Positions 52,897 to 61,828 of a DNA stretch of 64,000 bases are shown here, in pieces. The notes below the pieces were generated by a model. It saw only the letters and a list, made by a program, of their open reading frames with translations, ran no database searches and was not told the DNA's origin. The translations under genes and the position numbers were made by a program. The stretch's first letter is position 1. Every line of letters starts with the position of its first letter. The stretch is from JBBTCX01 sp964494205 (GTDB lineage Bacteria > Planctomycetota > Phycisphaerae > UBA1845), in contig CAZBRD010000022.1 of the NCBI GenBank assembly GCA_964494205.1, forward strand, positions 1 to 64,000, read 5' to 3'.

Positions 52897-53820
52897 TCAA
52901 ACCTTCTCGGGGGCGACGGAACCGAGCAAACCGCCCGGTCGAACCAACAGTATCACGATCAGCAATCCAAACGCAAAGGTGTCGCGGTAATCGCTATAAC
53001 CGACTCCCGCCACGTACGTTTCCGACAAGCCCATGATGAATCCGCCGAGTACCGCACCCGCGAGGTTTCCGATTCCCCCGACCACGGCGGCGGTGAACGC
53101 TTTCAACCCTGCGTTCACACCCATGAGCGGATCGACCTGATGCTGATAGAGCCCGACAAATACACCGGCGATCGCCGCGAGGGCTGAACCGAACATAAAC
53201 GTGAATGACGTAATACGGTCCACGCTGATTCCCATGAGCCGCGCGTTGTCGTGGTTGATGCTCGTCGCCCGAACAGCCAGACCCGTTCGAGTTCGGAGAA
53301 TCACATAGCGACATGCTATCAGGAAGACCAGCGTACCCGCGAGAATCATGACCTGCTCGACGCGAACCTGAATCGTGCCAAACTGAACCGCTTGCGGTAG
53401 ATCAGCCTCGGGAAACGGTCGCGGTGTCGCGCCAAATACGTGGGGCAATTGAAAGCTGCTGCCCAGCAACATGGAGATACCGATGGCTGTAATCAACGAA
53501 TTCAAGCGAGGTGCGTGGCGAAGTGGACGATACGCGAACCGCTCTATGACGAAACCAAGCGAGGCACATCCGGCCATCGAGACCATCAACATACCGATGA
53601 CCATGATTGCGCTGACTTGATCGTCAAGTGATTTGGTCCAGCCGAACAGCACCGCCACCCAATAGGCGATTACCGCACCGACCATGTACACGTCGCCGTG
53701 AGCGAAATTGATCAAGCGCAGTACGCCATAGACCAGCGAGTAACCGAGGGCGATCAGCGCGTAGACACCGCCCAACGCCAAGCCCGAAATGGTTTGCTGG
53801 ATAAAGTCGCTGAAAGTCAA
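52897..53820 (-). CDS. livH: Branched-chain amino-acid ABC permease (LivH)
   Basis: 307 residues with about eight membrane helices. LivH motifs are seen: SGLALGGVYALIALGYSLVYG near the N-terminus, INFAHGDVYMVGAVIAYW, and the EAA-like region KAFTAAVVGGIGNLAGAVLG near the C-terminus. The start is TTG 53820 with AAGG upstream. It pairs with LivM to form the channel and lies directly before the fusion gene. Substrate likely leucine, isoleucine or valine. Confidence 0.88.
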   Translation of the reverse strand: MTFSDFIQQTISGLALGGVYALIALGYSLVYGVLRLINFAHGDVYMVGAVIAYWVAVLFGWTKSLDDQVSAIMVIGMLMVSMAGCASLGFVIERFAYRPLRHAPRLNSLITAIGISMLLGSSFQLPHVFGATPRPFPEADLPQAVQFGTIQVRVEQVMILAGTLVFLIACRYVILRTRTGLAVRATSINHDNARLMGISVDRITSFTFMFGSALAAIAGVFVGLYQHQVDPLMGVNAGLKAFTAAVVGGIGNLAGAVLGGFIMGLSETYVAGVGYSDYRDTFAFGLLIVILLVRPGGLLGSVAPEKV

Positions 53821-53882
53821 AACGCGAAGCCTTGGTTAGTTCGATCGAGCACTGGTTGATTGCACGAGCCTCACCAGAACAA

Positions 53883-53908
53883 CATGGCCAAGCTGATGCT
53901 TGGCCATG
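53883..53908. repeat. GGCCAAGC palindrome between livK and livH
   Basis: CATGGCCAAGC ... GCTTGGCCATG with a 4-base loop (TGAT) forms a 11-bp hairpin in the 110 bp gap downstream of livK. A close relative (CACGGTCAAGC ... GCTTGGCCGTG) lies at 35833-35858. It might reduce read-through from the strongly expressed binding-protein gene, as hairpins between binding protein and permease genes often do. Confidence 0.55.
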
Positions 53909-53932
53909 CCACCCATAGAAACGCGACGATTG

Positions 53933-55066
53933 TTATTCGTCTTTCCAGATCTCCGCTAGATATTGCTTTGCATCCTTGATGCCGACGACGACGATGCCCT
54001 TTTGGGCGTTTCGATCTTTGTCGATCGTGACCTTGCCGCTCAACCCCTCGAAACCGCTCGTCGCAGCTAGTGCATCGCGAATCTTCGGCCCTTCCGTGCT
54101 CTTCGCCCGCTCGATGGCATCGAACACAACCATGGCTGTGTCATAACCGAGGACAGCCATCGCGTCCGGCACGCCGCCGTATTTCTTCTGATACTTCGCG
54201 ATGAAGTCCTTGATTCGCGGATTCGGATCTTCCGGCGAATAGTGATTGGTGAAATAGCAGTTATCCAGCGCCTTGCCGCCGATCTGATAGAGCGTGTCAG
54301 AATCCCATCCGTCGCCGCCGACACATGGTCCGTTGAAGCCCTGCTGCCGCGCGGTGCGAATAATGTTGCCAACATTTGTGTAATAGCCGGTGAGCACAAG
54401 CACATCGGGCTTGGCGGCCAGCGCTCGCGTGATCTGCGCGTTGTAGTCGCTGTCCGTCTTCTTGTAGAAGACCTGCTCCACAACATTGCCGCCGAGCGAT
54501 TTGAACTCGTCGCCGAAAATCTTCGAGAGGTTCATGCTGTACGAATTCGCCTGATCGGTGATAAGGGCCGCACTCTTCACGCTCAGCTTCTTGAACGCGT
54601 ATCGGGCCATCACCTTGCCTTGATAGTCATCCGTGTAGCAGATACGAAAAACATAATCGCCCTTCTTGGTCACCTCAGGATTGGTCGAGCCCGGTGACAC
54701 CAGCGGAATCTTCGCGCTTTGTGCCGCAGGAGCAGCCGCAATCGTATTACTGCTGGCGATCTCGCCAACGACTGCCACGACTTTGTCCTGCTGGATCAGC
54801 TTCTTCATGCAGTTGGCGACTTCCTGATTCTTCGATTGATCGTCAACCACGACGATCTCAATCGGACGTCCAAGCACACCGCCGGCTGCATTTTTCTCTT
54901 CCATGGCCATGTTGACACCGCGATCGCAGCTCTGGCCAAATGTCGCCTCCGTACCGGTGAGGCTCGCGAGATGTCCGATCTTGATTGGCTCGGCAGCCAA
55001 AGACTGCGAAACAAGCACGCTCAACGCGAACAGCATCGTCCGAAAGGATTGCGATTTGAAAATCAT
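53933..55066 (-). CDS. livK: Branched-chain amino-acid binding protein (LivK-like)
   Basis: Start placed at Met 55066 (GGGAGA 6 bases upstream), which begins a signal peptide (TMLFALSVLVSQSLAAEPIK); 40 further codons upstream lack this. The 377-residue protein is a type I periplasmic binding protein: IGHLASLTGTEATFGQSCDR, VVVDDQSKNQEVANCMKKL, GEIASSNTIAAAPAAQ, FRICYTDDYQGKVMARYA and VLTGYYTNVGN. It catches amino acids for LivH/LivM. Binding gene comes first in the operon, as usual. Confidence 0.88.
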   Translation of the reverse strand: MIFKSQSFRTMLFALSVLVSQSLAAEPIKIGHLASLTGTEATFGQSCDRGVNMAMEEKNAAGGVLGRPIEIVVVDDQSKNQEVANCMKKLIQQDKVVAVVGEIASSNTIAAAPAAQSAKIPLVSPGSTNPEVTKKGDYVFRICYTDDYQGKVMARYAFKKLSVKSAALITDQANSYSMNLSKIFGDEFKSLGGNVVEQVFYKKTDSDYNAQITRALAAKPDVLVLTGYYTNVGNIIRTARQQGFNGPCVGGDGWDSDTLYQIGGKALDNCYFTNHYSPEDPNPRIKDFIAKYQKKYGGVPDAMAVLGYDTAMVVFDAIERAKSTEGPKIRDALAATSGFEGLSGKVTIDKDRNAQKGIVVVGIKDAKQYLAEIWKDE

Positions 55067-55183
55067 CGATCGTCTCCCGTGAAAGATAACACGACCAGCG
55101 GTGCCGGTTTTTGTCATGCCAGCCAGATTCCGCGTCATCATAGCCGTCAACATGCTGCCTGCAACTTTGCCTTGACATCGCAG

Positions 55184-55226
55184 CAAAACAAAACCCCCGT
55201 GATCCAGCGAACTGAACCACGGGGGT
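55184..55226 (-). terminator. Rho-independent terminator of the gene ending at 55289
   Basis: On the minus strand a 9-bp stem, ACCCCCGTG paired with CACGGGGGT (55193-55201 with 55218-55226) and a 16-base loop, is followed by a T-rich run (TTTTGTTTTG). It lies about 60 bases downstream of the stop of the secreted protein gene and before the livK promoter region, so it should stop that transcript. Confidence 0.8.
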
Positions 55227-55288
55227 CGTTGATGACTTATGACCCGATTTCAAGTTCTGAGAACCTGATCGGGGTACTGGTTACTTCA

Positions 55289-57982
55289 TCACGGGCAGGC
55301 GCCGGTGGGCAACGAAGTGTTGTTCCACACGATAAACGCGTCTGCACCATTCAGCATGTCGATGTCACGCAGAATGTCGGATGGACCGAACACACCGGAG
55401 CGATCAGTGTCCTGGCTCAACAGACCCCACGGGCAGTTTGCTGCAGGGTTAAGACCGTTGAGGCAGTCGATGATTCGCAAGATGTCCGTCGGAGCAGCCG
55501 TCGAGTCACCGTTGATGTTACCCGGGTGAGAGATGACCGCACCGGTCGTCGGGCCCGAGTTGGCGTTGTACGTGAGTCGCGTTACAGCACCGGCTGTGAT
55601 CGGACGCGAGAGCGTGACGGTGTATGTACCCGCCGCTTCCGACACATTGGTAATCGCAATCGGCGCGCCGGCTGATGCCGTTTCGCAAACCGACCAGCAA
55701 GCCGCGCCAGCGCCGGTTGGAGCCGTCACTGTGAACGTCGTGATACCCTGCGCGGGCGTCGTCGAGTTCACCGGGTGCGGTTGACGTGCGTCGACCGCGT
55801 TGTTCGGCGGGTTGACGAATGTGACAGTGCCGTTGGGGCAATTGACGCCGGCTGCCGTGGTGATTTCACCAGAGCCTGTGCCGACTGCAGCACCGAAGCC
55901 GCCGATGCGTAGCTTGTAGCAAGTGCCCATTGTGACTGGGAAGGTTACTGACGACGCACCACCTACGACAACCGGATCGCCGCAGTTATCGTCGTTGCAA
56001 CCCGCCAACACAGCGTTGGTCACTGGGCATGTGCAACCGGTGTAGACTGACATACGCGAATCGTATTCGGTTCCATCGCACAGGTTGACAGTCGCCATAC
56101 CGGACATCGGAGCTGTGTAATCAAACCAGACGTCCTGACCGAACGCGTTACCGAAACCTTCGTCGCACGATTCCGGAAGGCCCGGGCCGTCCGTCGTTGC
56201 GAGAGTTGTGTCGAAGTTGAAGATGCCGTTGCCAACGGCGATGGCTGCTGCACATGCATCGTTCGGAGCTGTCGGGTCGCAGGAAGCAGCCGCGATACCA
56301 ACGCAACTTGAATCCCACGCGGTATCACAGCAGAACGCGTCTACCGAGCAAACGGTCGAGCAGCAATCGATATCCGCGCAACCGCCCGCGTTGTTGTTCT
56401 CTTCGCTGCAGGCATTGGTCGCAGTGATGCACGCACCCGGCGGGCATGTTTGCGTATCCAAACCGCAGAACTGACCCGGCTGCCATGTACCGGAAGCCGT
56501 CGCGCATGCGTCGGAGGTCAGGTCTTCGCAAGAACCATCCGGCTTGCAGCATGAGGCCGTTCCGCATGGCGGATCAAACGTTGCAGCACCGCAGGTCGCG
56601 TCGATCATCCAGCGACCGTCAAGGCATTGAGCCACGGACACGTCGTCGGTGCAATCGTTCTTATTGCTGGACACTACGTCGCAGCAAGCACCGAGCGGCG
56701 GCGTGCCCGCACAGTAAATCGTGTTCTGGAACGTACCGCACGGAACGGGGTCGCCCGCACCGTCGACATCCGGACATCCGCCATACCACCAAACCGGCGG
56801 GCTCCACTGGCCGGCGTCAGGATTGCCGAAAATCGAGAATCCGTCTTCGCTATCACCAACCGCCGGGAAATCAGCCACGAGAATCGGACCAGCCTGCGTA
56901 CCCGTGAGTAGGTCATAGCCAACCCAGAATTCCGAGGTGGGGATCATGATGCCCGGGAATACAGTCTTCGAGCATGTCACCAGGGCGCCGCCGCCTGCAC
57001 CATTGCAGGTTTGCGCCGTACCCATGATCGGAGCCAGAGGCGTGGTGTCAGTCGTGTCGTTGGTGTAAAGCTCGATCTTCATCGAGTAGTTGCCCATCAG
57101 GCCGGCGATGTCGCTGTCATAACGAACGAACTCGCATTGCGAAGGTGACGTGATCGGAACGATATCATCCGCCCACAAGTCGGTGGCGGTGAGTACGTCG
57201 AGGAAACCCGAAAACTCGTTCGCGCGATAAGCTTCGAATTGAGTTTCCACGTCGCCACCGCACCAGATTTCAGCGTAGAAACCGGAGTAAGGAACGCCGC
57301 CTTGGAAGATTGTGTTGCAGGGGAATTGTGGGTGGTGGAAAATGTTGCCGGTGAAGCCGACTTCAGCCGGACGCCCGAAAACCCAGCCGGCAGTCGCATT
57401 CGAGAACGACATTCGCAGCCACGGATTCTCGGGGATCGCCACTTCCATGCCTTCGAGATCAAGCGAAACCAGCCATGCGCCGTTGTTCGGCAGCATTTCC
57501 GTCAGCGTTGTTCCTGGAATTACCGTGCCGCCTTGTCCAGGGCAGGCGGTCAAAAGGGCGAACGTTGCATTAAAACCAGGTCCGCTTCCGTTGCCGCCAC
57601 CTGTGACGAGCACTTCGAGAAACGACATGTCGCAACCGCCCGAGGCGATGGTGAGAATGTCGTCGGCAATTTGGGTGTTGGTTCCAGGAGCGAAGAAATT
57701 CGTTCCCATCGTGTTCTTGTAAACCAGCGTTCCGGTCGCACCCGCCGTGCCGCCGTCGATAACGCGGCCGCCGTCGCGGTCGATGTGGTAGCGCTGGATC
57801 GGCGTGCCAGCCGGCATCACCGAATACTCTTCCTGCAGCACGTCGCGCATCAGCCTGATCGGCTGCGCTTCGCGCGCGAGCTTACCGTCGCTTCGGCTGC
57901 TGACGTTATCAGCCGCAAAAGTCCAAGCAGTCGTCATCAAACAGATGGCAAACGCTGCTCTCAGTTTTCCAAATAGTCGCAT
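55289..57982 (-). CDS. Large Cys-rich secreted protein with a dockerin-like C-terminus
   Basis: 897 residues from Met 57982 (AGAGGTG upstream; a signal peptide LRAAFAICLMTTAWTFA follows). The first part (about 40-400) is beta-rich with few cysteines. From about 420 to 560 come Cys-rich modules (GACCDVV, CCKPDGSCEDLT, then CCSTVCSVDAFCC and CCDTAWDSSCVGIAAASC), a pattern seen in planctomycete and actinobacterial surface proteins. About 575-700 is a second beta domain (NLCDGTEYDSRMSVYTGC). The end (GNINGDSTAAPTDILR, DTDRSGVFGPSDILRDIDM) is a pair of dockerin-like calcium loops. The protein is probably secreted into the matrix or onto the surface. Its partner and role are unknown; it ends at a clear terminator. 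Confidence 0.72.
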   Translation of the reverse strand: MRLFGKLRAAFAICLMTTAWTFAADNVSSRSDGKLAREAQPIRLMRDVLQEEYSVMPAGTPIQRYHIDRDGGRVIDGGTAGATGTLVYKNTMGTNFFAPGTNTQIADDILTIASGGCDMSFLEVLVTGGGNGSGPGFNATFALLTACPGQGGTVIPGTTLTEMLPNNGAWLVSLDLEGMEVAIPENPWLRMSFSNATAGWVFGRPAEVGFTGNIFHHPQFPCNTIFQGGVPYSGFYAEIWCGGDVETQFEAYRANEFSGFLDVLTATDLWADDIVPITSPSQCEFVRYDSDIAGLMGNYSMKIELYTNDTTDTTPLAPIMGTAQTCNGAGGGALVTCSKTVFPGIMIPTSEFWVGYDLLTGTQAGPILVADFPAVGDSEDGFSIFGNPDAGQWSPPVWWYGGCPDVDGAGDPVPCGTFQNTIYCAGTPPLGACCDVVSSNKNDCTDDVSVAQCLDGRWMIDATCGAATFDPPCGTASCCKPDGSCEDLTSDACATASGTWQPGQFCGLDTQTCPPGACITATNACSEENNNAGGCADIDCCSTVCSVDAFCCDTAWDSSCVGIAAASCDPTAPNDACAAAIAVGNGIFNFDTTLATTDGPGLPESCDEGFGNAFGQDVWFDYTAPMSGMATVNLCDGTEYDSRMSVYTGCTCPVTNAVLAGCNDDNCGDPVVVGGASSVTFPVTMGTCYKLRIGGFGAAVGTGSGEITTAAGVNCPNGTVTFVNPPNNAVDARQPHPVNSTTPAQGITTFTVTAPTGAGAACWSVCETASAGAPIAITNVSEAAGTYTVTLSRPITAGAVTRLTYNANSGPTTGAVISHPGNINGDSTAAPTDILRIIDCLNGLNPAANCPWGLLSQDTDRSGVFGPSDILRDIDMLNGADAFIVWNNTSLPTGACP

Positions 57983-58471
57983 AGTTTTCACCTCTCGTTC
58001 CTCGCCTCCGCCTACCGGAATGCATCCCATTAACAGTTCCCAACTATTAGAATGTCGCGACCCCACTACACCCATGCTGGGGGAATGGAGACTTCGCCGA
58101 CATTAACAACACCGCCAACCCCCTGTTGGCTGGAAGCCGAATAACATTCAGACAACAAACCACAGACCGGCGCGTGATCAACATCGCGCGGCACGGTCAG
58201 CCAACGGGACGAATTCGTCCCGCGAGCTTGCGGCCAACTGTCTCAGTGAACTCGGAGCCCGCCAGGTGGGTGTTCTCCGTCCGGTCACCGCGCTCCCCTC
58301 CTGAAGGAACTTCGGCGCAGCCTTGCTATAACCGGTGACGCTCTGGCTCTAGATTTCCCATACTATCGGATTAGCCAATTTGACGCAAGGACCATGACCC
58401 TTTTTCGAAACGCAAAACACAAGCTCACACCCCCAAGAGGCGCGATCTTATCGGTCATTGGCCCTGCTTAT
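57983..58471. other. Gap between the Cys-rich protein and tRNA-Ser
   Basis: No gene supported. The frame 58126-58338 has no ribosome-binding site or recognisable domain. A palindrome (GGACGAATTCGTCC, near 58208-58221) lies in the middle. The promoter of the secreted protein gene should be at the left end of this stretch, but none could be fixed. Confidence 0.4.
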
Positions 58472-58558
58472 CGGAGGAGAAGGGATTCGAACCCCTGACA
58501 CGGTTTCCCGTGTAACGGTTTTCAAGACCGTCGCCTTCAGCCGCTCGGCCACTCCTCC
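58472..58558 (-). tRNA. tRNA-Ser (anticodon TGA)
   Basis: The minus strand gives an 87-base class II cloverleaf: acceptor GGAGGAG paired with CTCCTCC, anticodon TGA in loop CTTGAAA (stem CGGT/ACCG), a long variable arm (ACACGG...CCGTGT), and T arm AGGGG-TTCGAAT-CCCTT. It reads UCA and other UCN codons. Discriminator G; CCA is not encoded. No integrase adjoins it. Confidence 0.95.
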
Positions 58559-58726
58559 CAGACTTACGCTCCCGCCGGCGCAATTGCGACACGGCTCGTT
58601 CGTACCGCCATCAGTATATTGCCCTCGATTCACAATGAAAGGTCACGCCGCCGTGCACGGCAAAAATCGACTCTCTCGCGTTTGATCCATCCATGACGAT
58701 AAGCGCTTCCGGAGCCCGAACTTCAC

Positions 58727-59689
58727 ATGACCCAAAACAGAATGTCCAAGTCAGTTTCGAACCCATGCATCCTAATGGCCTGTTTGGTGCTTCCGTTGCT
58801 GTCTTCTCTCGCGAGAGGAGGCGAAAACGATGCACAATTGCGCCGCAATATCGCGTGGCAAATCGCGCTGGATCGCCTGCACTTTTCTCCGGGCATTATT
58901 GATGGAAAGACGGGCCCCAAAACCGAGCTGGCTACGCGGGAGTTCCAGCGCGTCCGGGGCCTGCCGATTACCGGCAAACTCGATGCAAGCACCGAAGCCG
59001 CTTTGGCACTCGCCGTGGATGAAGCAGTTCGAACCTACACGGTAGAACAAAAGGATTTCTCTGAAATCGGCCCGGCGCCGAAAGACTGGAATCAACGCAG
59101 CAAGCTATCCAAACTGGGCTATGAATCTGTCGACGCAGCCTTGGCTGAGAAGTTCCGCTGCTCTCGCCAACTGCTTCAGAGACTGAATCCTGGATTGGCC
59201 ATGGACTCGTTGGCTGCAGGAACAACGGTTTGGGTGCCTAATACAGAACCGGTCGTTGCGCATCCGAAAGGTTCTAACCTTCAAATCGATCTAAGCGAGA
59301 AGACGATCAAAGTGCTCGATCGTGAGAAGCGACTACTCGCACTTTTTCATTGCTCGATCGCTGAAAAAAAGGAGAAACGGCCATCCGGAAACGCGACCAT
59401 CAAAGAGATCGCGCACAATCCCGACTATCTCTTCGATCCCAAGATGTGGCCCGAGGTTAAGAACGTCGACCGCAAGCTCGTCATTCCTCCCGGTCCGCGG
59501 AACCCCGTCGGACGTTGCTGGATCGGCCTTTCGCTTCCGGGATATGGCATTCACGGAACCCCTAACCCCGAGATGATTGGCAAGACCGGCTCACACGGAT
59601 GTTTTCGCATGACGAATTGGGATGCCATTCGACTCAGCAAAATGATCGCCGTCGGCACTTCAGTTCGATTCGTAACCTCCGCATCCTGA
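58727..59689 (+). CDS. Periplasmic L,D-transpeptidase
   Basis: 320 residues: a signal peptide (CILMACLVLPLLSSLARG), a peptidoglycan-binding domain (RLHFSPGIIDGKTGPKTELA, FQRVRGLPITGKLDAS), a LysM-like middle part (about 140-180) and the YkuD catalytic domain (VEIDLSEKTIKV-type strand QIDLSEKTIKVLDREKR; active site YGIHGTP and SHGCFRMTN with the nucleophile Cys and His). It cross-links peptidoglycan stem peptides or attaches proteins to them. That a planctomycete has this enzyme fits the presence of peptidoglycan in the phylum. An alternative start is ATG 58742. Confidence 0.85.
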   Translation: MTQNRMSKSVSNPCILMACLVLPLLSSLARGGENDAQLRRNIAWQIALDRLHFSPGIIDGKTGPKTELATREFQRVRGLPITGKLDASTEAALALAVDEAVRTYTVEQKDFSEIGPAPKDWNQRSKLSKLGYESVDAALAEKFRCSRQLLQRLNPGLAMDSLAAGTTVWVPNTEPVVAHPKGSNLQIDLSEKTIKVLDREKRLLALFHCSIAEKKEKRPSGNATIKEIAHNPDYLFDPKMWPEVKNVDRKLVIPPGPRNPVGRCWIGLSLPGYGIHGTPNPEMIGKTGSHGCFRMTNWDAIRLSKMIAVGTSVRFVTSAS

Positions 59690-59764
59690 ACACTCCGGAA
59701 TCACTTAAAGCCACCGTACGAATTTACCTCTACCTCGTGGCAAAAAAGGCACACCGAACAAATC

Positions 59765-59793
59765 TTGACAAAATCGTAATCTTCTCGTCCATT
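59765..59793 (+). promoter_or_regulatory. Possible sigma70 promoter of the small lipoprotein gene
   Basis: TTGACA (59765-59770), a 17-base spacer and TCCATT (59788-59793). The -35 is perfect but the -10 is poor (three of six). About 125 bases before the ATG at 59919. Confidence 0.3.
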
Positions 59794-59918
59794 ACCCCTC
59801 AACTCGCGCGGACTGAGTCGGGATCGCGGATCTCAGTACTGGCAAGGCCGATTTTTGCAGATGCCAACGCTGAGTAATAACGCGTCCCAGACCTGTGGTT
59901 TTTGGAAAGGAGTCAACG

Positions 59919-60146
59919 ATGATTAGCATGTTCAAAACCACAAACTTCGGCCGCAAACTCGGCTTGGCTGCCTGTACCTACGGGCTGTTATTCCAACTGG
60001 GTGCGTGCATTCCGAGTGAAATCTCGACATCCACAACCGTCACCGCGCGGGACTTCGTGCTCACGATCCTGCGGACGCTGCTCATTCAGCCGATCGACAC
60101 CGCACTCACGAACGCTGTCGACAACGCGCTGGACGAGGACGAATAG
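59919..60146 (+). CDS. Tiny lipoprotein, 75 aa
   Basis: AAAGGAG is 8 bases before ATG 59919. A lipoprotein signal (LGLAACTYGLLFQLGAC, Cys30) is followed by about 45 mature residues, mostly one hydrophobic and acidic helix (VLTILRTLLIQPIDTALTNA, then NALDEDE). The layout (signal, lipid Cys, short helix) recalls the small lipoprotein in the metal efflux operon (7171-7317), though sequences differ. It precedes the DUF481 gene by 150 bp. Function unknown; a partner of an outer-membrane protein is imaginable. Confidence 0.6.
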   Translation: MISMFKTTNFGRKLGLAACTYGLLFQLGACIPSEISTSTTVTARDFVLTILRTLLIQPIDTALTNAVDNALDEDE

Positions 60147-60295
60147 CCATTTTGTGACGTCGAGGAAGGACAACGCGCTCTCGGGTCACGCGTGTGTCGC
60201 TCCCATCGATCCTGTCGCAATGGGCCTAGTTCGAGTTTCTGTAATTTTCTTTGCCGTTTGAATCACTCTCTCTTGTGTATTGGAGCCGGAATAAC

Positions 60296-61360
60296 ATGAG
60301 ACGCCGAATCTCGTTTCTCCTGTTGGCAGTTGCATCATCGCTTGTCGCAACGGCAGCTCGTGCCGACCAGGTCATCTTAACGGATGGAAGCAGCATCGTT
60401 GGAACGATCGAACGCCTGATGGACGGCAAGCTGTACATCACTACTGACTTCGCGGGCAAGTTGGAAATCGATGCCGCGAAGGTCAAATCGATATCGTCCA
60501 GCGGGAAAGTGAACGTCGGGTTCAAGACCGGCGATACGCTGCTTGGCGTTTCGACGTCTTCGGCGGACGGGTCTAGCGCCAAAGTGACATCCGGTGTCGG
60601 CGATGTTTCGTACACGATCGATCAAGTGAGTGCGGTTTGGCCGGAAGGCGCACCGGGACCAGCTGAGATCGCGGCACAGATAGAGATTGAGAAGCTGACG
60701 CCAAAGTGGACGGCGAGCATTGAAGGCGGAATTGTCGGGACTGACGGCAACACTGACACGCTCGTCGGTCGGGCTCGCGCCGAAGCGAATCGCAAATCGT
60801 CGGTTGAGCTGTTCAAGTTGTATGCCTCGGCTGATTACGGCGAGCAAGACGACGAGCGGAGTAAGAACGAGTACATCGCCGGGGCGCGTTATGAGCATAC
60901 GATCTGGGGCGAGAAGGCATTCTGGTACGCAAGAACGGAATTCGAATACGACGAGTTTGAAGACCTCGACTTGCGTGCGACGGCTGCGCTTGGTCTTGGA
61001 TACTATTGGTTGAAGAAGCCGGAGCATGAATTGAAGACCAGCGTCGGTGGTGGTTATCGACACCAGGCCTTCATGGATGGATCGACGACGGACGATCCGA
61101 TCCTCGACCTTGGATTGGATTATCGACTCGACATCGCCGCGTGGGCGACCTTCGCGCATAGCACGTACTACAATCCGAGCCTCGAGGATTTCGGCGACTA
61201 TCGTCTCGTGTTCGACACATCGCTGATGTTCCCCATCGGGAAGACCGAGCAGTGGAAGTTCAAGACCGGTGTGAAGAACGAATACAACTCTGATCCGCAG
61301 CCGGGCTTCGATCGTTTGGACAACACGTACTACGCAAACCTCGTGCTGGAATTCAAATAG
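60296..61360 (+). CDS. DUF481-family outer-membrane beta-barrel protein
   Basis: Start at ATG 60296, with GGAG 10 bases upstream; the frame from 60251 begins before it. 354 residues: signal peptide (ISFLLLAVASSLVATAARA), an N-terminal domain with DQVILTDGSSIVGTIERLM, LYITTDFAGKLEIDAAKV (an Lsm/SH3-like small barrel), and a C-terminal DUF481 barrel of about 12 strands (YIAGARYEHTIWGEKAFWY, LGLGYYWLKKPEHELKTSVG). The last residue block (YANLVLEFK) ends in a Phe, as most barrels do. Salt-stress linked in Escherichia coli, otherwise unknown. It lies 28 bases before mscL, possibly a shared transcript. Confidence 0.8.
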   Translation: MRRRISFLLLAVASSLVATAARADQVILTDGSSIVGTIERLMDGKLYITTDFAGKLEIDAAKVKSISSSGKVNVGFKTGDTLLGVSTSSADGSSAKVTSGVGDVSYTIDQVSAVWPEGAPGPAEIAAQIEIEKLTPKWTASIEGGIVGTDGNTDTLVGRARAEANRKSSVELFKLYASADYGEQDDERSKNEYIAGARYEHTIWGEKAFWYARTEFEYDEFEDLDLRATAALGLGYYWLKKPEHELKTSVGGGYRHQAFMDGSTTDDPILDLGLDYRLDIAAWATFAHSTYYNPSLEDFGDYRLVFDTSLMFPIGKTEQWKFKTGVKNEYNSDPQPGFDRLDNTYYANLVLEFK

Positions 61361-61387
61361 ACCAGAAAACTCTTCGGAGATCGTGTG

Positions 61388-61777
61388 ATGGGAATTATCC
61401 AGGAATTCAAAGAGTTTGCGGTTAAAGGCAATGCCGTCGACATGGCTGTCGGTATTATCGTCGGCGCGTCGTTCAACAAAGTGGTCAGCTCGCTGGTGAA
61501 CGACGTCATCATGCCGCCTCTCGGTGTGTTGATCGGCGGCGTCGATTTCAAGAACCTCAGTATTCCGCTGGCGGCGGCGAGACCTGAAGTGAAGAACGAG
61601 GCGGGGCAGATCCTTTCGTCGGCTGTACCCGAACAAGTCTTGCGGTACGGTCTTTTCATCAACAACGTCATCGATTTCATGATCATGACGTTTACGGTGT
61701 TCATCATGGTCAAGATGATGAACAAGCTCGCGACAAAGGGCGGACTTGGCGGGTTCTCGTTGAAGCCGGGATCGTAA
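61388..61777 (+). CDS. mscL: Large-conductance mechanosensitive channel MscL
   Basis: A 129-residue channel with the usual layout: N-terminal helix (QEFKEFAVKGNAVDMAVGI), TM1 (GIIVGASFNKVVSSLVNDVI), a periplasmic loop, and TM2 (FIMVKMMNKLAT after FINNVIDFMIMTF). The pore motif DMAVGIIVGASF is intact. GGAG 8 bases before ATG 61388 supports this start; a GTG at 61385 is just before it. It opens under osmotic downshock. Placed directly after the DUF481 barrel gene, itself linked to salt stress in some bacteria. Confidence 0.92.
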   Translation: MGIIQEFKEFAVKGNAVDMAVGIIVGASFNKVVSSLVNDVIMPPLGVLIGGVDFKNLSIPLAAARPEVKNEAGQILSSAVPEQVLRYGLFINNVIDFMIMTFTVFIMVKMMNKLATKGGLGGFSLKPGS

Positions 61778-61828
61778 GCGTAATTGGGCCGGATTCCAGT
61801 GATTCTTGAGGCCGTACATTGACGGTTG

